Shown in pieces: positions 1 through 8,022 of a DNA stretch of 64,000 nt. This DNA is from an uncultured Clostridia bacterium (GTDB lineage: Bacteria; Bacillota; Clostridia; Christensenellales; Borkfalkiaceae). A program made the translations under genes and the position numbers. Location of the stretch: assembly GCA_944376295.1 (NCBI GenBank), contig CALWCE010000003.1:135528-199527 (forward strand). Direction: 5' to 3'. Under the pieces are notes generated by a model. It searched no databases, had not been told where the DNA came from, and saw nothing but the letters and a program-made list of their open reading frames with translations. Each line of letters opens with the position of its first letter. Positions within the stretch are counted from its first letter, which is position 1.

Positions 1-1
1 T

Positions 2-856
2 CCCTTGTCGCAGCTCGGGCAGGCGGCGAACTTGTTCCAGTCCGCCTCTGCCGCCGCAGGCCGCGTCTTTGAATTCCTCGAAGAGGAGGAAGAACCGCAG
101 GAAACGCCCGCCGCGCACATTGCGCCCGAAGAGGTGAAAGGCGCCGTCGAATTCCGCCACGTCTCCTTCGGGTATGATGCTTCCCACCCCGTCCTCCGCG
201 ATTTCTCCGCGACGGTCAAAGCGGGGCAGAAGGTCGCCATCGTCGGCCCCACGGGCGCAGGTAAGACGACGCTTGTCAATCTTCTGATGCGCTTTTACGA
301 ATGCGAAGGGGATATCCTCATCGACGGCGTCTCCATCAAATTGCTCTCCCGCGCCAACGTGCGCGATCTCTTCTCGATGGTCTTGCAGGATGCATGGGTG
401 TTCGGCGGCACGCTCAAAGATAACGTCCTCTACAGCAAGCAGGGCGTTCCCGAAGAGCGCGTCAAAGAGGCGGTCATCGCTTCCGATATCTATCACCTCG
501 TCGCGGCGCTCCCGCAGGGTGCGGAGACGGTCATCGGCGAAAATTCCCTCTCGGGCGGGCAGAAGCAGCTCGTCACCATCGCCCGCGCCATGATCGAAGA
601 CGCGCCCATGCTCATTTTGGACGAGGCGACTTCCAACGTCGACACCCGCACCGAGCGCACCATCCAGGCGGCGATGGACGCCCTCACGAAGGGCCGCACG
701 AGCTTCGTCATCGCCCACCGCCTTTCGACCATCCAAAATGCCGACCTCATCCTCGTGCTCGACCACGGCAACATCGTCGAACAGGGCACGCACGAAGAGC
801 TACTTTCCCGCCGCGGCTTCTATTACGATCTCTACAACGCCCAGTTCGCAGGCTGA
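2..856 (+). CDS. ABC exporter, C-terminal ATPase part (5' end outside window)
   Basis: The reading frame is open to the left edge, so this is the C-terminal part of a longer protein. It shows a complete nucleotide-binding domain: Walker A GPTGAGKTT, signature LSGGQ, Walker B MLILDEATS and the switch histidine in IAHRLS. The residues before it (QAANLFQSASAAAGRVFEFL) match the linker that joins the transmembrane half to the ATPase half in MsbA/LmrA-type exporters. It is therefore probably a fused half-transporter that exports a lipid, drug or peptide across the membrane; the substrate cannot be read from this part. It ends 110 bases before the next gene and is not obviously linked to the sugar genes. 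Confidence 0.93.
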   Translation, partial: PLSQLGQAANLFQSASAAAGRVFEFLEEEEEPQETPAAHIAPEEVKGAVEFRHVSFGYDASHPVLRDFSATVKAGQKVAIVGPTGAGKTTLVNLLMRFYECEGDILIDGVSIKLLSRANVRDLFSMVLQDAWVFGGTLKDNVLYSKQGVPEERVKEAVIASDIYHLVAALPQGAETVIGENSLSGGQKQLVTIARAMIEDAPMLILDEATSNVDTRTERTIQAAMDALTKGRTSFVIAHRLSTIQNADLILVLDHGNIVEQGTHEELLSRRGFYYDLYNAQFAG

Positions 857-966
857 AAAAGGAGAATATCTTGTCATTGATGAAAAGATTTTGATAGAAC
901 ATCACAGTTTTTTCTGCTATGATAAGAAAAAAGAGGGGAGCCGCACCTCTCCCGAGGAGAACATCC

Positions 967-1956
967 ATGAAACGCGAAGAAGTCTTACAGAAATTAGGAT
1001 TTTCCATTCCCAAAGAAAAGCGCATCCGCGTCATCGTCCACAGCGACCTGAAAAACGAGGCAGACGACCAGTACGCCGTCATGCATCATCTGCTTTCCCC
1101 CAACGAAGAAGTGCTCGGCATCATCGCGGGGCACTTCGAATGGTTCCCCCGCCTTGCCGAAGAAGTCGCCGCAAGAGGGGAGTCGGGCCGCTTCGGCGAG
1201 GGGCTTAAGACCATGCTCTCCCGTCGCGGCAACACCATGCAGATGAGCTACGAAGAGGGCGAGCGCCTTTTATCTTTGGCGGAGATCGACGACGTGCCCC
1301 TTTTGAAGGGCGCACAGTTTGAGCTCGCCCGCGGCGACGAGCCGAGCGAAGGCGCCAAGTTCATCGTCCAAGAGGCAATGAAGGAAGACAGCCGCCCGCT
1401 CTTCGTGTGTTTCTTAGGCGGCATCACCGATCTTGCCGCAGCCTACAAGATAGAGCCCCGCATCGCACAAAAGCTCACCGCCGTCTGGATCGGCGGCGGC
1501 TCCTATCCCGCGGGCAACCCCGAATTCAACCTCTGTCAGGATATCGATGCTGTCAACCTCGTCTTTGAAAGCAATATCCCGCTCTGGCAGGTCCCGCAGG
1601 ACGTCTACCGCACGATGGAAGTCAGTTTTTCCGAGCTCGCCCTCCACGTCGCCCCCTGCGGCAAGCTCGGCAAATATCTCTTCGAGGAACTTATCGAGAC
1701 CTCGCAGACCATCATCGGCACCGAAAAGGACCGCTTCCCCGAAACCTGGGTGCTGGGCGATAACCCCACGGTGAGCGTGCTCCTCGAATGGGGGCAGCAC
1801 TATTTCGATGAGATCCCCGCACCCCATGTCAACGCCGACGGCACCTATTCGGAAGGCGCCAAAAAAGAGCGCACCATCCGCGTCTACCGCTCGGTCAACG
1901 TGGGGCTCACCTTCCGCGACCTCTTTGCAAAGCTCGCACTCTGCTACAAGCCATAA
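967..1956 (+). CDS. Nucleoside hydrolase-like protein
   Basis: A 329-residue protein of the inosine-uridine nucleoside hydrolase superfamily. Near the N terminus it has an Asp-rich motif (HSDLKNEADDQ) in the position of the calcium- and ribose-binding DxDxxxDD motif, and later a WIGGGSY block followed by EFNLCQDIDA, the region that normally contributes the Asn/Asp sugar ligands. The first motif differs from the classical one, so the substrate may not be a nucleoside. I chose the ATG at 967 because a GAGGAGA ribosome site lies just upstream; an earlier in-frame start at 919 has none. The next gene, a GH3 enzyme, starts 12 bases downstream, which suggests co-transcription and a role in glycoside processing. 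No signal peptide. Confidence 0.75.
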   Translation: MKREEVLQKLGFSIPKEKRIRVIVHSDLKNEADDQYAVMHHLLSPNEEVLGIIAGHFEWFPRLAEEVAARGESGRFGEGLKTMLSRRGNTMQMSYEEGERLLSLAEIDDVPLLKGAQFELARGDEPSEGAKFIVQEAMKEDSRPLFVCFLGGITDLAAAYKIEPRIAQKLTAVWIGGGSYPAGNPEFNLCQDIDAVNLVFESNIPLWQVPQDVYRTMEVSFSELALHVAPCGKLGKYLFEELIETSQTIIGTEKDRFPETWVLGDNPTVSVLLEWGQHYFDEIPAPHVNADGTYSEGAKKERTIRVYRSVNVGLTFRDLFAKLALCYKP

Positions 1957-1968
1957 AGGAGAACAAAT

Positions 1969-4347
1969 ATGCCGAGGACAAAGGACAATCTCAAGCGGGA
2001 AGTTGCTTCTCTGCTCTCCAAAATGACGGTCAGGGAAAAAGCCTCCCTTCTCTACGGGCGGCGCTTCTGGTACGTCACGGGTAAGGAGACGGGGCAGCCT
2101 CTTCCCGAGATCATGGTAACGGACGGCCCGAGCGGTCTCAGAAAGCAGTGCGGCAAAACGGATATGATCGGGCTCAACGAGAGCGTTCCCTCCATCGCCT
2201 ATCCCACGGGCTCGGCGCTCGCCTCCTCGTGGGATCCCGCTCTCCTCTTTTCGGTGGGGCAGGCGCTCGCAGAAGACTGCATCAAGGAAGAAGTTTCCGT
2301 CCTCTTAGGCCCCGCCGTCAACCACAAGCGCGATCCCTTATGCGGCCGCAATTTTGAATATTATTCGGAAGATCCCGTTCTCACCGCCGACCTCGGTACG
2401 GCGATGGTGCAGGGCATCCAGTCCAAGGGCGTGGGGGCGTGCGTCAAGCACTTTGCCTGCAACTCGCAGGAAGACGCCCGCTTCTTCTCGGACAGCATCG
2501 TCGACGAACGCGCCCTGCGCGAAATTTATCTCCGCCAGTTCGAAGCCATCCTCCGCCGCGCGCAGCCGTGGATGGTCATGACGGCGTACAACAAAATCAA
2601 CGGCACCCACTGCACGGAAAACAGCCGCCTTATGACGGACATCGCCCGCCGCGAGTGGGGGTATGAAGGGCTCTTCGTCACCGATTGGAGCGCCATGCGC
2701 GATCAGCTCGCCGCCTACCGTGCGGGGCTCGATCTCGAAATGCCGGGCACCGTCGGGAGCGATCTCGACCTCGAGGAAGCCGTGAAAAGCGGCGCGCTCT
2801 CCGAAGAAGTGCTCAACGAGCGCGCGGGCAAGGTGCTCGAACTTCTCTTAAAGAGCGGGCAGAAAAAGCCGGCCCTTCCCAAGAACATGCAGGCGCAGCA
2901 TCTCGCTGTCGCCCGCCGCGCGGCGGAAGAGTCCGCCGTCCTCGTCAAAAATCAAAACATCCTGCCGTTCTTCGCAAAGCAGCCCATCCTCGTCATCGGC
3001 GCGTTTGCAAAGCAGCCCCGCTATCAGGGCGGCGGCAGCAGCAAGGTCATCCCCGTTCTGCTCGAAAACGCTCTCGAAGAGCTCCAAAAGCTGGGCGCAG
3101 AAGTCGTCTTTGCCGAAGGCTACGCCCGCAATTCCACCGAGCCCGACCCCTCGCTCATTCAGGAGGCCGCATCCCTTGCAAAGAAGTATCCTCAGACCGT
3201 CGTCTTTGCGGGGCTCCCCGAATCGTGCGAAACGGAGGGGGAGGACCGCACCACGCTCTCTCTGCCCGCCTCCCACAACGCCCTCATCGAGGCGGTGCTC
3301 GAAGCCAACCCCGAAGCCGCCGTCGTCTTGACTGCGGGCTCTCCCGTCACGCTCCCGTGGGAAAGCAAAGCAAAGGCCATTCTTCTCACCTATCTTGCGG
3401 GCTGCTGCGGCGGCTCGGCGGCGGCAAACATTCTGCTCGGCAAAGTCAGCCCTTCGGGAAGGCTCGCCGAGACGTGGCCGCTTTCTTACGAAGATACTCC
3501 CGCAGCCGCTTACTATCACAAGCACGAGGACTACGCGGAATACCGCGAGAGCATCTTCACGGGCTACCGCTTCTACGACAGCGCAAAAAGAGCCGTGCTC
3601 TTTCCCTTTGGGCACGGGCTCTCCTACACGACGTTCTCCTATTCCGATCTCTCCCTCGACGGCCATGTCGGCAAAGGGAAACCGCTCACGCTCTCCTTCC
3701 GCCTCAAAAATACGGGCAAGTGCCTCGGCAAAGAGACCGTGCAGGTCTACGTCCAAAAGAAGGAGTCCCGCATCTTCCGCCCCGAAAAGGAGCTCAAAGC
3801 CTATTCGAAGTTCACCCTCGGCAAGGGCGCCGAAGTCCGCGCCGTCCTCACCCTCCCGTCCGAAAGCTTCGCCTTTTACAATGCCGAGAGGGGAGCCTGG
3901 CAGACGGAGCCTGGCGTCTATTTCATCCTCGTGGGGGCAAGCTCGCGCGACATCCGCCTCGCCGCCGAAGTGTATGTAGAAGGGGACGGCGACGTGCCCG
4001 ATCTCCGCGCAGTTGCGCCTGCCTACTACGATATGCCCTCCGCGCCCCGGGAACTTCCCGAAGATCAGTTCCTCGCCCTTGCAAAGGCGAACAAGCCCAA
4101 AGAGCGCGACCGCACCACGATCACCCGCTATTCTCCCATCAAGGACCTCGCCTTTTCCAAGGGCGGCAGACCCATCTACGAAAGTATCGTCAAGCGCGCC
4201 TCTTCCAATCCCGACCCCGAGATGGCAAAGACCAACCTCAAAATGGCGATGGATATGCCCGTCATGAACCTGTTCATGGGCAATTCCCGCCGCAGCGAGG
4301 TGGACAAAATTTTACAAATCGCCAACGGCGGCACGCCCGAGGAATGA
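1969..4347 (+). CDS. Glycoside hydrolase family 3, beta-glycosidase
   Basis: A 792-residue GH3 enzyme, full length for the family. Order: (beta/alpha)8 domain with the KHFACNSQE motif, nucleophile Asp239 in VTDWSAM, the alpha/beta sandwich domain (VLVKNQNILP onwards), and an FnIII-like domain (FGHGLSYTTF onwards). About 110 extra residues follow the FnIII region. No signal peptide, so it should act in the cytoplasm on imported oligosaccharides, releasing a terminal beta-linked glucose, xylose or similar sugar; GH3 specificity cannot be settled from sequence alone. An AAGGAG site precedes the ATG. A clear intrinsic terminator follows at 4378. It is 12 bases from the nucleoside hydrolase-like gene and probably in its operon. 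Confidence 0.93.
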   Translation: MPRTKDNLKREVASLLSKMTVREKASLLYGRRFWYVTGKETGQPLPEIMVTDGPSGLRKQCGKTDMIGLNESVPSIAYPTGSALASSWDPALLFSVGQALAEDCIKEEVSVLLGPAVNHKRDPLCGRNFEYYSEDPVLTADLGTAMVQGIQSKGVGACVKHFACNSQEDARFFSDSIVDERALREIYLRQFEAILRRAQPWMVMTAYNKINGTHCTENSRLMTDIARREWGYEGLFVTDWSAMRDQLAAYRAGLDLEMPGTVGSDLDLEEAVKSGALSEEVLNERAGKVLELLLKSGQKKPALPKNMQAQHLAVARRAAEESAVLVKNQNILPFFAKQPILVIGAFAKQPRYQGGGSSKVIPVLLENALEELQKLGAEVVFAEGYARNSTEPDPSLIQEAASLAKKYPQTVVFAGLPESCETEGEDRTTLSLPASHNALIEAVLEANPEAAVVLTAGSPVTLPWESKAKAILLTYLAGCCGGSAAANILLGKVSPSGRLAETWPLSYEDTPAAAYYHKHEDYAEYRESIFTGYRFYDSAKRAVLFPFGHGLSYTTFSYSDLSLDGHVGKGKPLTLSFRLKNTGKCLGKETVQVYVQKKESRIFRPEKELKAYSKFTLGKGAEVRAVLTLPSESFAFYNAERGAWQTEPGVYFILVGASSRDIRLAAEVYVEGDGDVPDLRAVAPAYYDMPSAPRELPEDQFLALAKANKPKERDRTTITRYSPIKDLAFSKGGRPIYESIVKRASSNPDPEMAKTNLKMAMDMPVMNLFMGNSRRSEVDKILQIANGGTPEE

Positions 4348-4377
4348 CAATATTTTGATATAAAGGTGCAAAATAGT

Positions 4378-4408
4378 AAAAGAGCAGACCCTCCCGGCCT
4401 GCTCTTTT
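4378..4408 (+). terminator. Intrinsic terminator after the GH3 gene
   Basis: Perfect 10-bp stem AAAAGAGCAG / CTGCTCTTTT (4378-4387 and 4399-4408), with the U-run forming the end of the stem. It lies 30 bases after the GH3 stop codon. Confidence 0.85.
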
Positions 4409-4419
4409 GCCCGATTTTA

Positions 4420-4523
4420 CGCCATTCTTGCGTATTTTATTTTCTCAAAACCCGCAATTTTTGCGTGTTTCCATATCAACAAACCCGCAATTCTTGCGTA
4501 AACGGCTTGCTTTTTTTACGCAA
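4420..4523. repeat. 33-bp degenerate tandem repeat with palindromic cores
   Basis: Three units begin at 4420, 4453 and 4486, exactly 33 bp apart, and the start of a fourth (CGCAA) lies at 4519. The core of each unit is CGCAA-N3-TTGCG (CGCAATTTTTGCG, CGCAATTCTTGCG, and a diverged CGCCATTCTTGCG), followed by an AT-rich stretch ending in AAACC. The cores are inverted repeats on the same face of the helix. The array sits between two convergent genes, an odd place for operators. It overlaps no recognisable gene. Confidence 0.8.
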
Positions 4524-4532
4524 GTCCGCCCT

Positions 4533-5771
4533 TTACGCCTCACCGCGGGCGCGGTATTCGCTCGGGGTCATGCCCGTCTGCTCCTTGAAGAGCTTCTGAA
4601 AGTAGCTCTGCGAAGAAAAGTCGAAGTACCCCGAAATTTCCGCGAGCGACTTATCGGTAAAGCGCAAAAAGCGCTTGGCTTCGATGATCTTCTGGCGGTT
4701 GATGTACTGCGAAATGCCCATGCCGACCTCTTCCTTGAACTTGCGCGAAAGATACGCCCTGCTCGTCTTTGTGAGCTTCGCGAGATCGTCGAGCCCGATC
4801 TTTTCCGAAAGGTTCTGCTGGATGTAGGCGACGGCGCGGTCGATGGTGGGGTTGCCCGTATGGCGGCACTGCAATTCCTTGATGCGCTGCGCAAACTCCA
4901 TCGTGATGCTGTAGCGGATATGGAAGAGCTGCGAAATGGTGGTGCATTCCTCCGTCTGACGGATGTAGATATCGCGGAGGGAGAGCACTTCCTCGGGGTT
5001 GAGCTCGGTCGAAAGCACCGCGCTCGTGACGATGGCGATGGATGCGATCATGGCATTTTTCACTTCGCGGATCTCTTCGGGCGATTCCGTGGTCGCAGAG
5101 GGCATTTCAACGCGCATCCAGTACGATTTGAGCTGTTCGGGCATCCCGTTGGTGATGTAGTAGAGGATGAGCTGTTCGCTCGGCGCATAATTGGTGGAAG
5201 GCGAATCTCCTTCGAGCGCCGCCTCTTCCTTCGCCTTAAGCGTCTCTTTCCCGACCGTCTCATTCAGCTTCCGCGCGAGCAGGGCGTTGAGCTTGTCTTC
5301 CAGTTCGCTCTCATCCGCCTCTTCGCCGCGCACGGCGTTGACGGCGCCGACGGTGAGCGCCAGAAAACAGGCGTCGTGCATCACGGGGATGCACGAAAGA
5401 TAGGCATGAAGGGGAGCCGCCAGCTTTTTGTCGAAGGAGATATGCTGCTCCTTTTCCAGCTTTTCGATGGCTTCCTGCATGGTGAGCGGCCCGATGGGCA
5501 GCGAATGCGAGGGCCCCAAAATAACTTTCAGCCCGTTCTCGTCGTCGCGGACGCAGGCAAGCGCAAACACGCTGTCCGTCACGGCAAAGGAAACGGGAGC
5601 GTCCGAGCGGAGCAGCGTCTTCATCGGAAGCTCCAAAAATGCCTCCTCATCCTCTTTGAGATCGCTCGGCCCGAAGGCATGAAGCAGTTCTTCCCCGCGG
5701 AAGATGCGCACGGGGATGTGCGAACTTAAATACAGGTTGCTGCAATATTGCCGTAAAATTTGTTCTTTCAT
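4533..5771 (-). CDS. AraC-family transcriptional regulator
   Basis: A 412-residue regulator. The last 100 residues are an AraC/XylS DNA-binding domain with two helix-turn-helix segments (IGLDDLAKLTKTSRAYLSRK and SLAEISGYFDFSSQSYFQKL), ending in the typical GMTPSEYR. The first 300 residues form a large sensor region without the cupin sequence of classical AraC. The ATG at 5771 is preceded by GAGGGAAAATCACA; an earlier in-frame ATG at 5816 would lie inside the promoter. It is divergent from the permease operon beginning at 5907, so it most likely activates that operon when its oligosaccharide signal is present. A consensus sigma-A promoter serves it at 5799-5827. Confidence 0.92.
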   Translation of the reverse strand: MKEQILRQYCSNLYLSSHIPVRIFRGEELLHAFGPSDLKEDEEAFLELPMKTLLRSDAPVSFAVTDSVFALACVRDDENGLKVILGPSHSLPIGPLTMQEAIEKLEKEQHISFDKKLAAPLHAYLSCIPVMHDACFLALTVGAVNAVRGEEADESELEDKLNALLARKLNETVGKETLKAKEEAALEGDSPSTNYAPSEQLILYYITNGMPEQLKSYWMRVEMPSATTESPEEIREVKNAMIASIAIVTSAVLSTELNPEEVLSLRDIYIRQTEECTTISQLFHIRYSITMEFAQRIKELQCRHTGNPTIDRAVAYIQQNLSEKIGLDDLAKLTKTSRAYLSRKFKEEVGMGISQYINRQKIIEAKRFLRFTDKSLAEISGYFDFSSQSYFQKLFKEQTGMTPSEYRARGEA

Positions 5772-5798
5772 TTGTGATTTTCCCTCAATATCGGTATC

Positions 5799-5827
5799 AT
5801 TATAAACAAAAGGCAATATTTTGTCAA
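5799..5827 (-). promoter_or_regulatory. Sigma-A promoter of the AraC regulator
   Basis: On the minus strand: -35 TTGACA (5822-5827), 17-bp spacer, -10 TATAAT (5799-5804). Both hexamers are perfect consensus. The opposite direction, toward 5907, has no comparable -35 box, which suits an activator-dependent promoter. Confidence 0.85.
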
Positions 5828-5906
5828 ATAGGTATAAAGATTAAAATACACATCGGATAAAAAAATGTAAAATAAGGGCACACAAACGTGATAAGGAGGT
5901 CATCAT

Positions 5907-6995
5907 ATGGTGAAAACTTCGCCGGGGGCCGCGGATCCCGCCGTCGAGGAAGAGCTCATCCTTTCGGGATCGGAAGAGAGCGCCCTCACAGCCCCCGAGG
6001 CGGAAGCCGCACCCGTGTCCGATGCGGCTGCCGTCAGGGAGAATATGGCGCGGCTCAGGAAGATCGGCCATGTGCCGTGGAAGAAGGACTTCAAGACCAA
6101 TTGGGTCATCTACTGTCTTTTCATCCCCGTGCTCGTCTGGCTCATCCTCTTCCATTATCTGCCCATCGCCTTCAGCATCCCGCTCGCCTTCAAGGACTAC
6201 AAAGATTATCTCGGTATCTTTGAAAGCCCCTGGAACGGATGGGAAAACTTCAAGTACCTGTTCACGGGCGGCGGCGTGGGAGGGAGCGAGTTCCTGCTCG
6301 CACTGCGCAACACCTTCGCGATCGGCGGGCTCAATCTGACGATCGGCTTCATCGTCCCCGTCATCTTCGCGCTGCTCGTCTCGCAGCTCCGCTTCAAGAA
6401 GTACAAGCGCGTCTGCCAGATGCTCTCGTATCTTCCCAACTTTGTCGCATCCGTCGTCATCGTCCAGATCATGCAGAACCTGCTCGATCGCGACGGCGCG
6501 CTCACGATGATGTTCCATAACCTCTTCGGCGCGTCCAACACCAATTGGCTCGCGGACGATACGCCCGCCTTCTGGGGCTGGTACATCTTATTCTCGGTAT
6601 GGCAGGGCTTCGGGTACGGCTCCATCACCTATGTCTCGGCGATCTCCAACATCAGCGAAGATCTCTACGAGGCAGCCGCCATCGACGGTGCGAACCGCTG
6701 GCAGATGATGTGGAAAATAACGCTCCCCGGCATCATGCCTATGATCCTCATGCTTTGGCTTTTGCAGATCGGCGTCGTCTTCAAGGTGGGCTTCGATAGG
6801 ACCTTCCTTCTCTACAACGCCTCGACGAATGCCGACGTCTGCGATACGCTCTTTTCCTACACCATGCGCATGACGCTCAACGGGAATCTCGGCATCGCGA
6901 CGGTATCCAGCCTCTTCCAGTCCGTTGTCGGCACCGTGCTGATGCTGTTCGGGAATTGGATCAGCCGCAAGTCCGCAGGTGTAAGTATGTTTTAA
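5907..6995 (+). CDS. Sugar ABC transporter permease, LplB type
   Basis: A 362-residue CUT1-family permease, the first of a pair. It has a hydrophobic first segment near residues 68-85, then five further membrane segments, and the permease EAA loop (YEAAAIDGANRWQMMWKITL) that contacts the ATPase. The N-terminal 60 residues are an Ala/Glu/Pro-rich hydrophilic extension, longer than in most LplB-like proteins. An AAGGAGG site sits seven bases before the ATG. The second permease follows 21 bases after the stop and the binding protein after that. No ATPase is encoded here, as is usual for such operons, which borrow a shared MsmX-type ATPase. Confidence 0.93.
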   Translation: MVKTSPGAADPAVEEELILSGSEESALTAPEAEAAPVSDAAAVRENMARLRKIGHVPWKKDFKTNWVIYCLFIPVLVWLILFHYLPIAFSIPLAFKDYKDYLGIFESPWNGWENFKYLFTGGGVGGSEFLLALRNTFAIGGLNLTIGFIVPVIFALLVSQLRFKKYKRVCQMLSYLPNFVASVVIVQIMQNLLDRDGALTMMFHNLFGASNTNWLADDTPAFWGWYILFSVWQGFGYGSITYVSAISNISEDLYEAAAIDGANRWQMMWKITLPGIMPMILMLWLLQIGVVFKVGFDRTFLLYNASTNADVCDTLFSYTMRMTLNGNLGIATVSSLFQSVVGTVLMLFGNWISRKSAGVSMF

Positions 6996-7016
6996 CGAAA
7001 GGAGGGTTTGAAAACT

Positions 7017-7988
7017 ATGAAAGAAACAACTGTCCAACAACAAGTTCAACTCTCTCCCGAAGAGAAGCTCGCCTACCTGCGTTCTCATCCCCGCAAGATA
7101 AAGTCGGGCATGGTGCGCGGCAAGTCCGTCGGCTCCGTCATTGTCGATATCATCATCGTGCTCCTCGTGGGCGCTCTGGCGCTCGTCGCCATCATCCCCA
7201 TGTGGCACGTCCTCATGTCGTCGTTTTCGGACGGCCGCTCCATCTTCTATTACAGCGGCATCGCCTTTGTTCCGGAAGGGGGGTTCACCTTCCGTGCCTA
7301 CGAGGAACTCTTCTCCTTTGAAGACGGCCTCATCTGGACGGGTTACATGAACACCATCCTCTATGTCATCGGCACGCTCGCGGTGGGGCTCGTCCTCAAC
7401 GTGCTCGCAGGGTACTGTCTCTCGCGCAAGACCAAGCTCGGCGGCGTCATGTCGGCGCTGTGTGTGTTCACCGTCATCTTCTCGGCAGGGCAGGGCCCCA
7501 CGTTCTACGTCGTCGATATGCTCGGGCTCACGCAGACCCGCTTCGCCGTCATCCTTACGGAATGCACGATGGGCATGTACATGATCATCGGCGCGATGGC
7601 GTTCCGCTCCGTCCCCGAAGAGACGGTGGAATCCGCCAAGCTCGAAGGCGCGGGGCATCTTCGCATCATGTTCAGCATCATGCTCCCGCAGTGCTTCTCC
7701 CTCTTCATGGTCACGGTGCTCTTCACGTTCGTCGCGGCGTGGAACTCCTTCATCGGGGCGCGCCTTTATAACGCGGGCATCACCGACCTGTATCCTTTGC
7801 AGCTCATCCTGCAGCGCATCAAGGAAAGTTCCGACCGCGTCGCCTCGCAGATCGGCAACGCCAATTGGGCGCGCTATCCCATGCAGTTCGCGGGCGTCAT
7901 CGCCGCGACGCTGCCCATCATGGTCATCATGCCCTTCTTCCAGAAGCAACTCGAATCGGGCGCGCTCGGCGGCGCCGTCAAGGGCTGA
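7017..7988 (+). CDS. Sugar ABC transporter permease, LplC/YtcP type
   Basis: A 323-residue CUT1-family permease that pairs with the upstream LplB-type protein to form the membrane channel. It has about six membrane segments, the early PMWHVLMSSFSD block typical of this subfamily, and the EAA loop (VESAKLEGAGHLRIMFSIML). The ATG at 7017 is preferred because the GGAGGG site at 7001 is well spaced for it, while the in-frame TTG at 7008 is too close. The binding-protein gene starts 34 bases downstream. The cargo is probably a plant-derived oligosaccharide, judging from the glycosidases further along. Confidence 0.93.
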   Translation: MKETTVQQQVQLSPEEKLAYLRSHPRKIKSGMVRGKSVGSVIVDIIIVLLVGALALVAIIPMWHVLMSSFSDGRSIFYYSGIAFVPEGGFTFRAYEELFSFEDGLIWTGYMNTILYVIGTLAVGLVLNVLAGYCLSRKTKLGGVMSALCVFTVIFSAGQGPTFYVVDMLGLTQTRFAVILTECTMGMYMIIGAMAFRSVPEETVESAKLEGAGHLRIMFSIMLPQCFSLFMVTVLFTFVAAWNSFIGARLYNAGITDLYPLQLILQRIKESSDRVASQIGNANWARYPMQFAGVIAATLPIMVIMPFFQKQLESGALGGAVKG

Positions 7989-8022
7989 TCTCAAACGCAT
8001 CGAATTTTAAGGAGGAAAAGAT

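Noticed and set aside
2848-3756. Long antisense frame inside the first GH3 gene
   Set aside because: Shadow of the GH3 gene, with composition driven by the third codon positions and no motif.
2685-4358. Same-strand 557-codon frame overlapping the GH3 gene
   Set aside because: Very Arg-rich out-of-frame translation of a clearly conserved GH3 gene.
4420-4523. CRISPR-like array
   Set aside because: The spacing is regular, but whole units are related to each other and there are no unique spacers or cas genes.
4407-5729. Plus-strand frame of 440 codons opposite the AraC regulator
   Set aside because: Antisense shadow; the minus strand has a full AraC domain with its own promoter and ribosome site.
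6588-8000. Antisense frame of 470 codons across both permease genes
   Set aside because: It spans two real membrane-protein genes and reads as Asp/Glu/His-rich nonsense.
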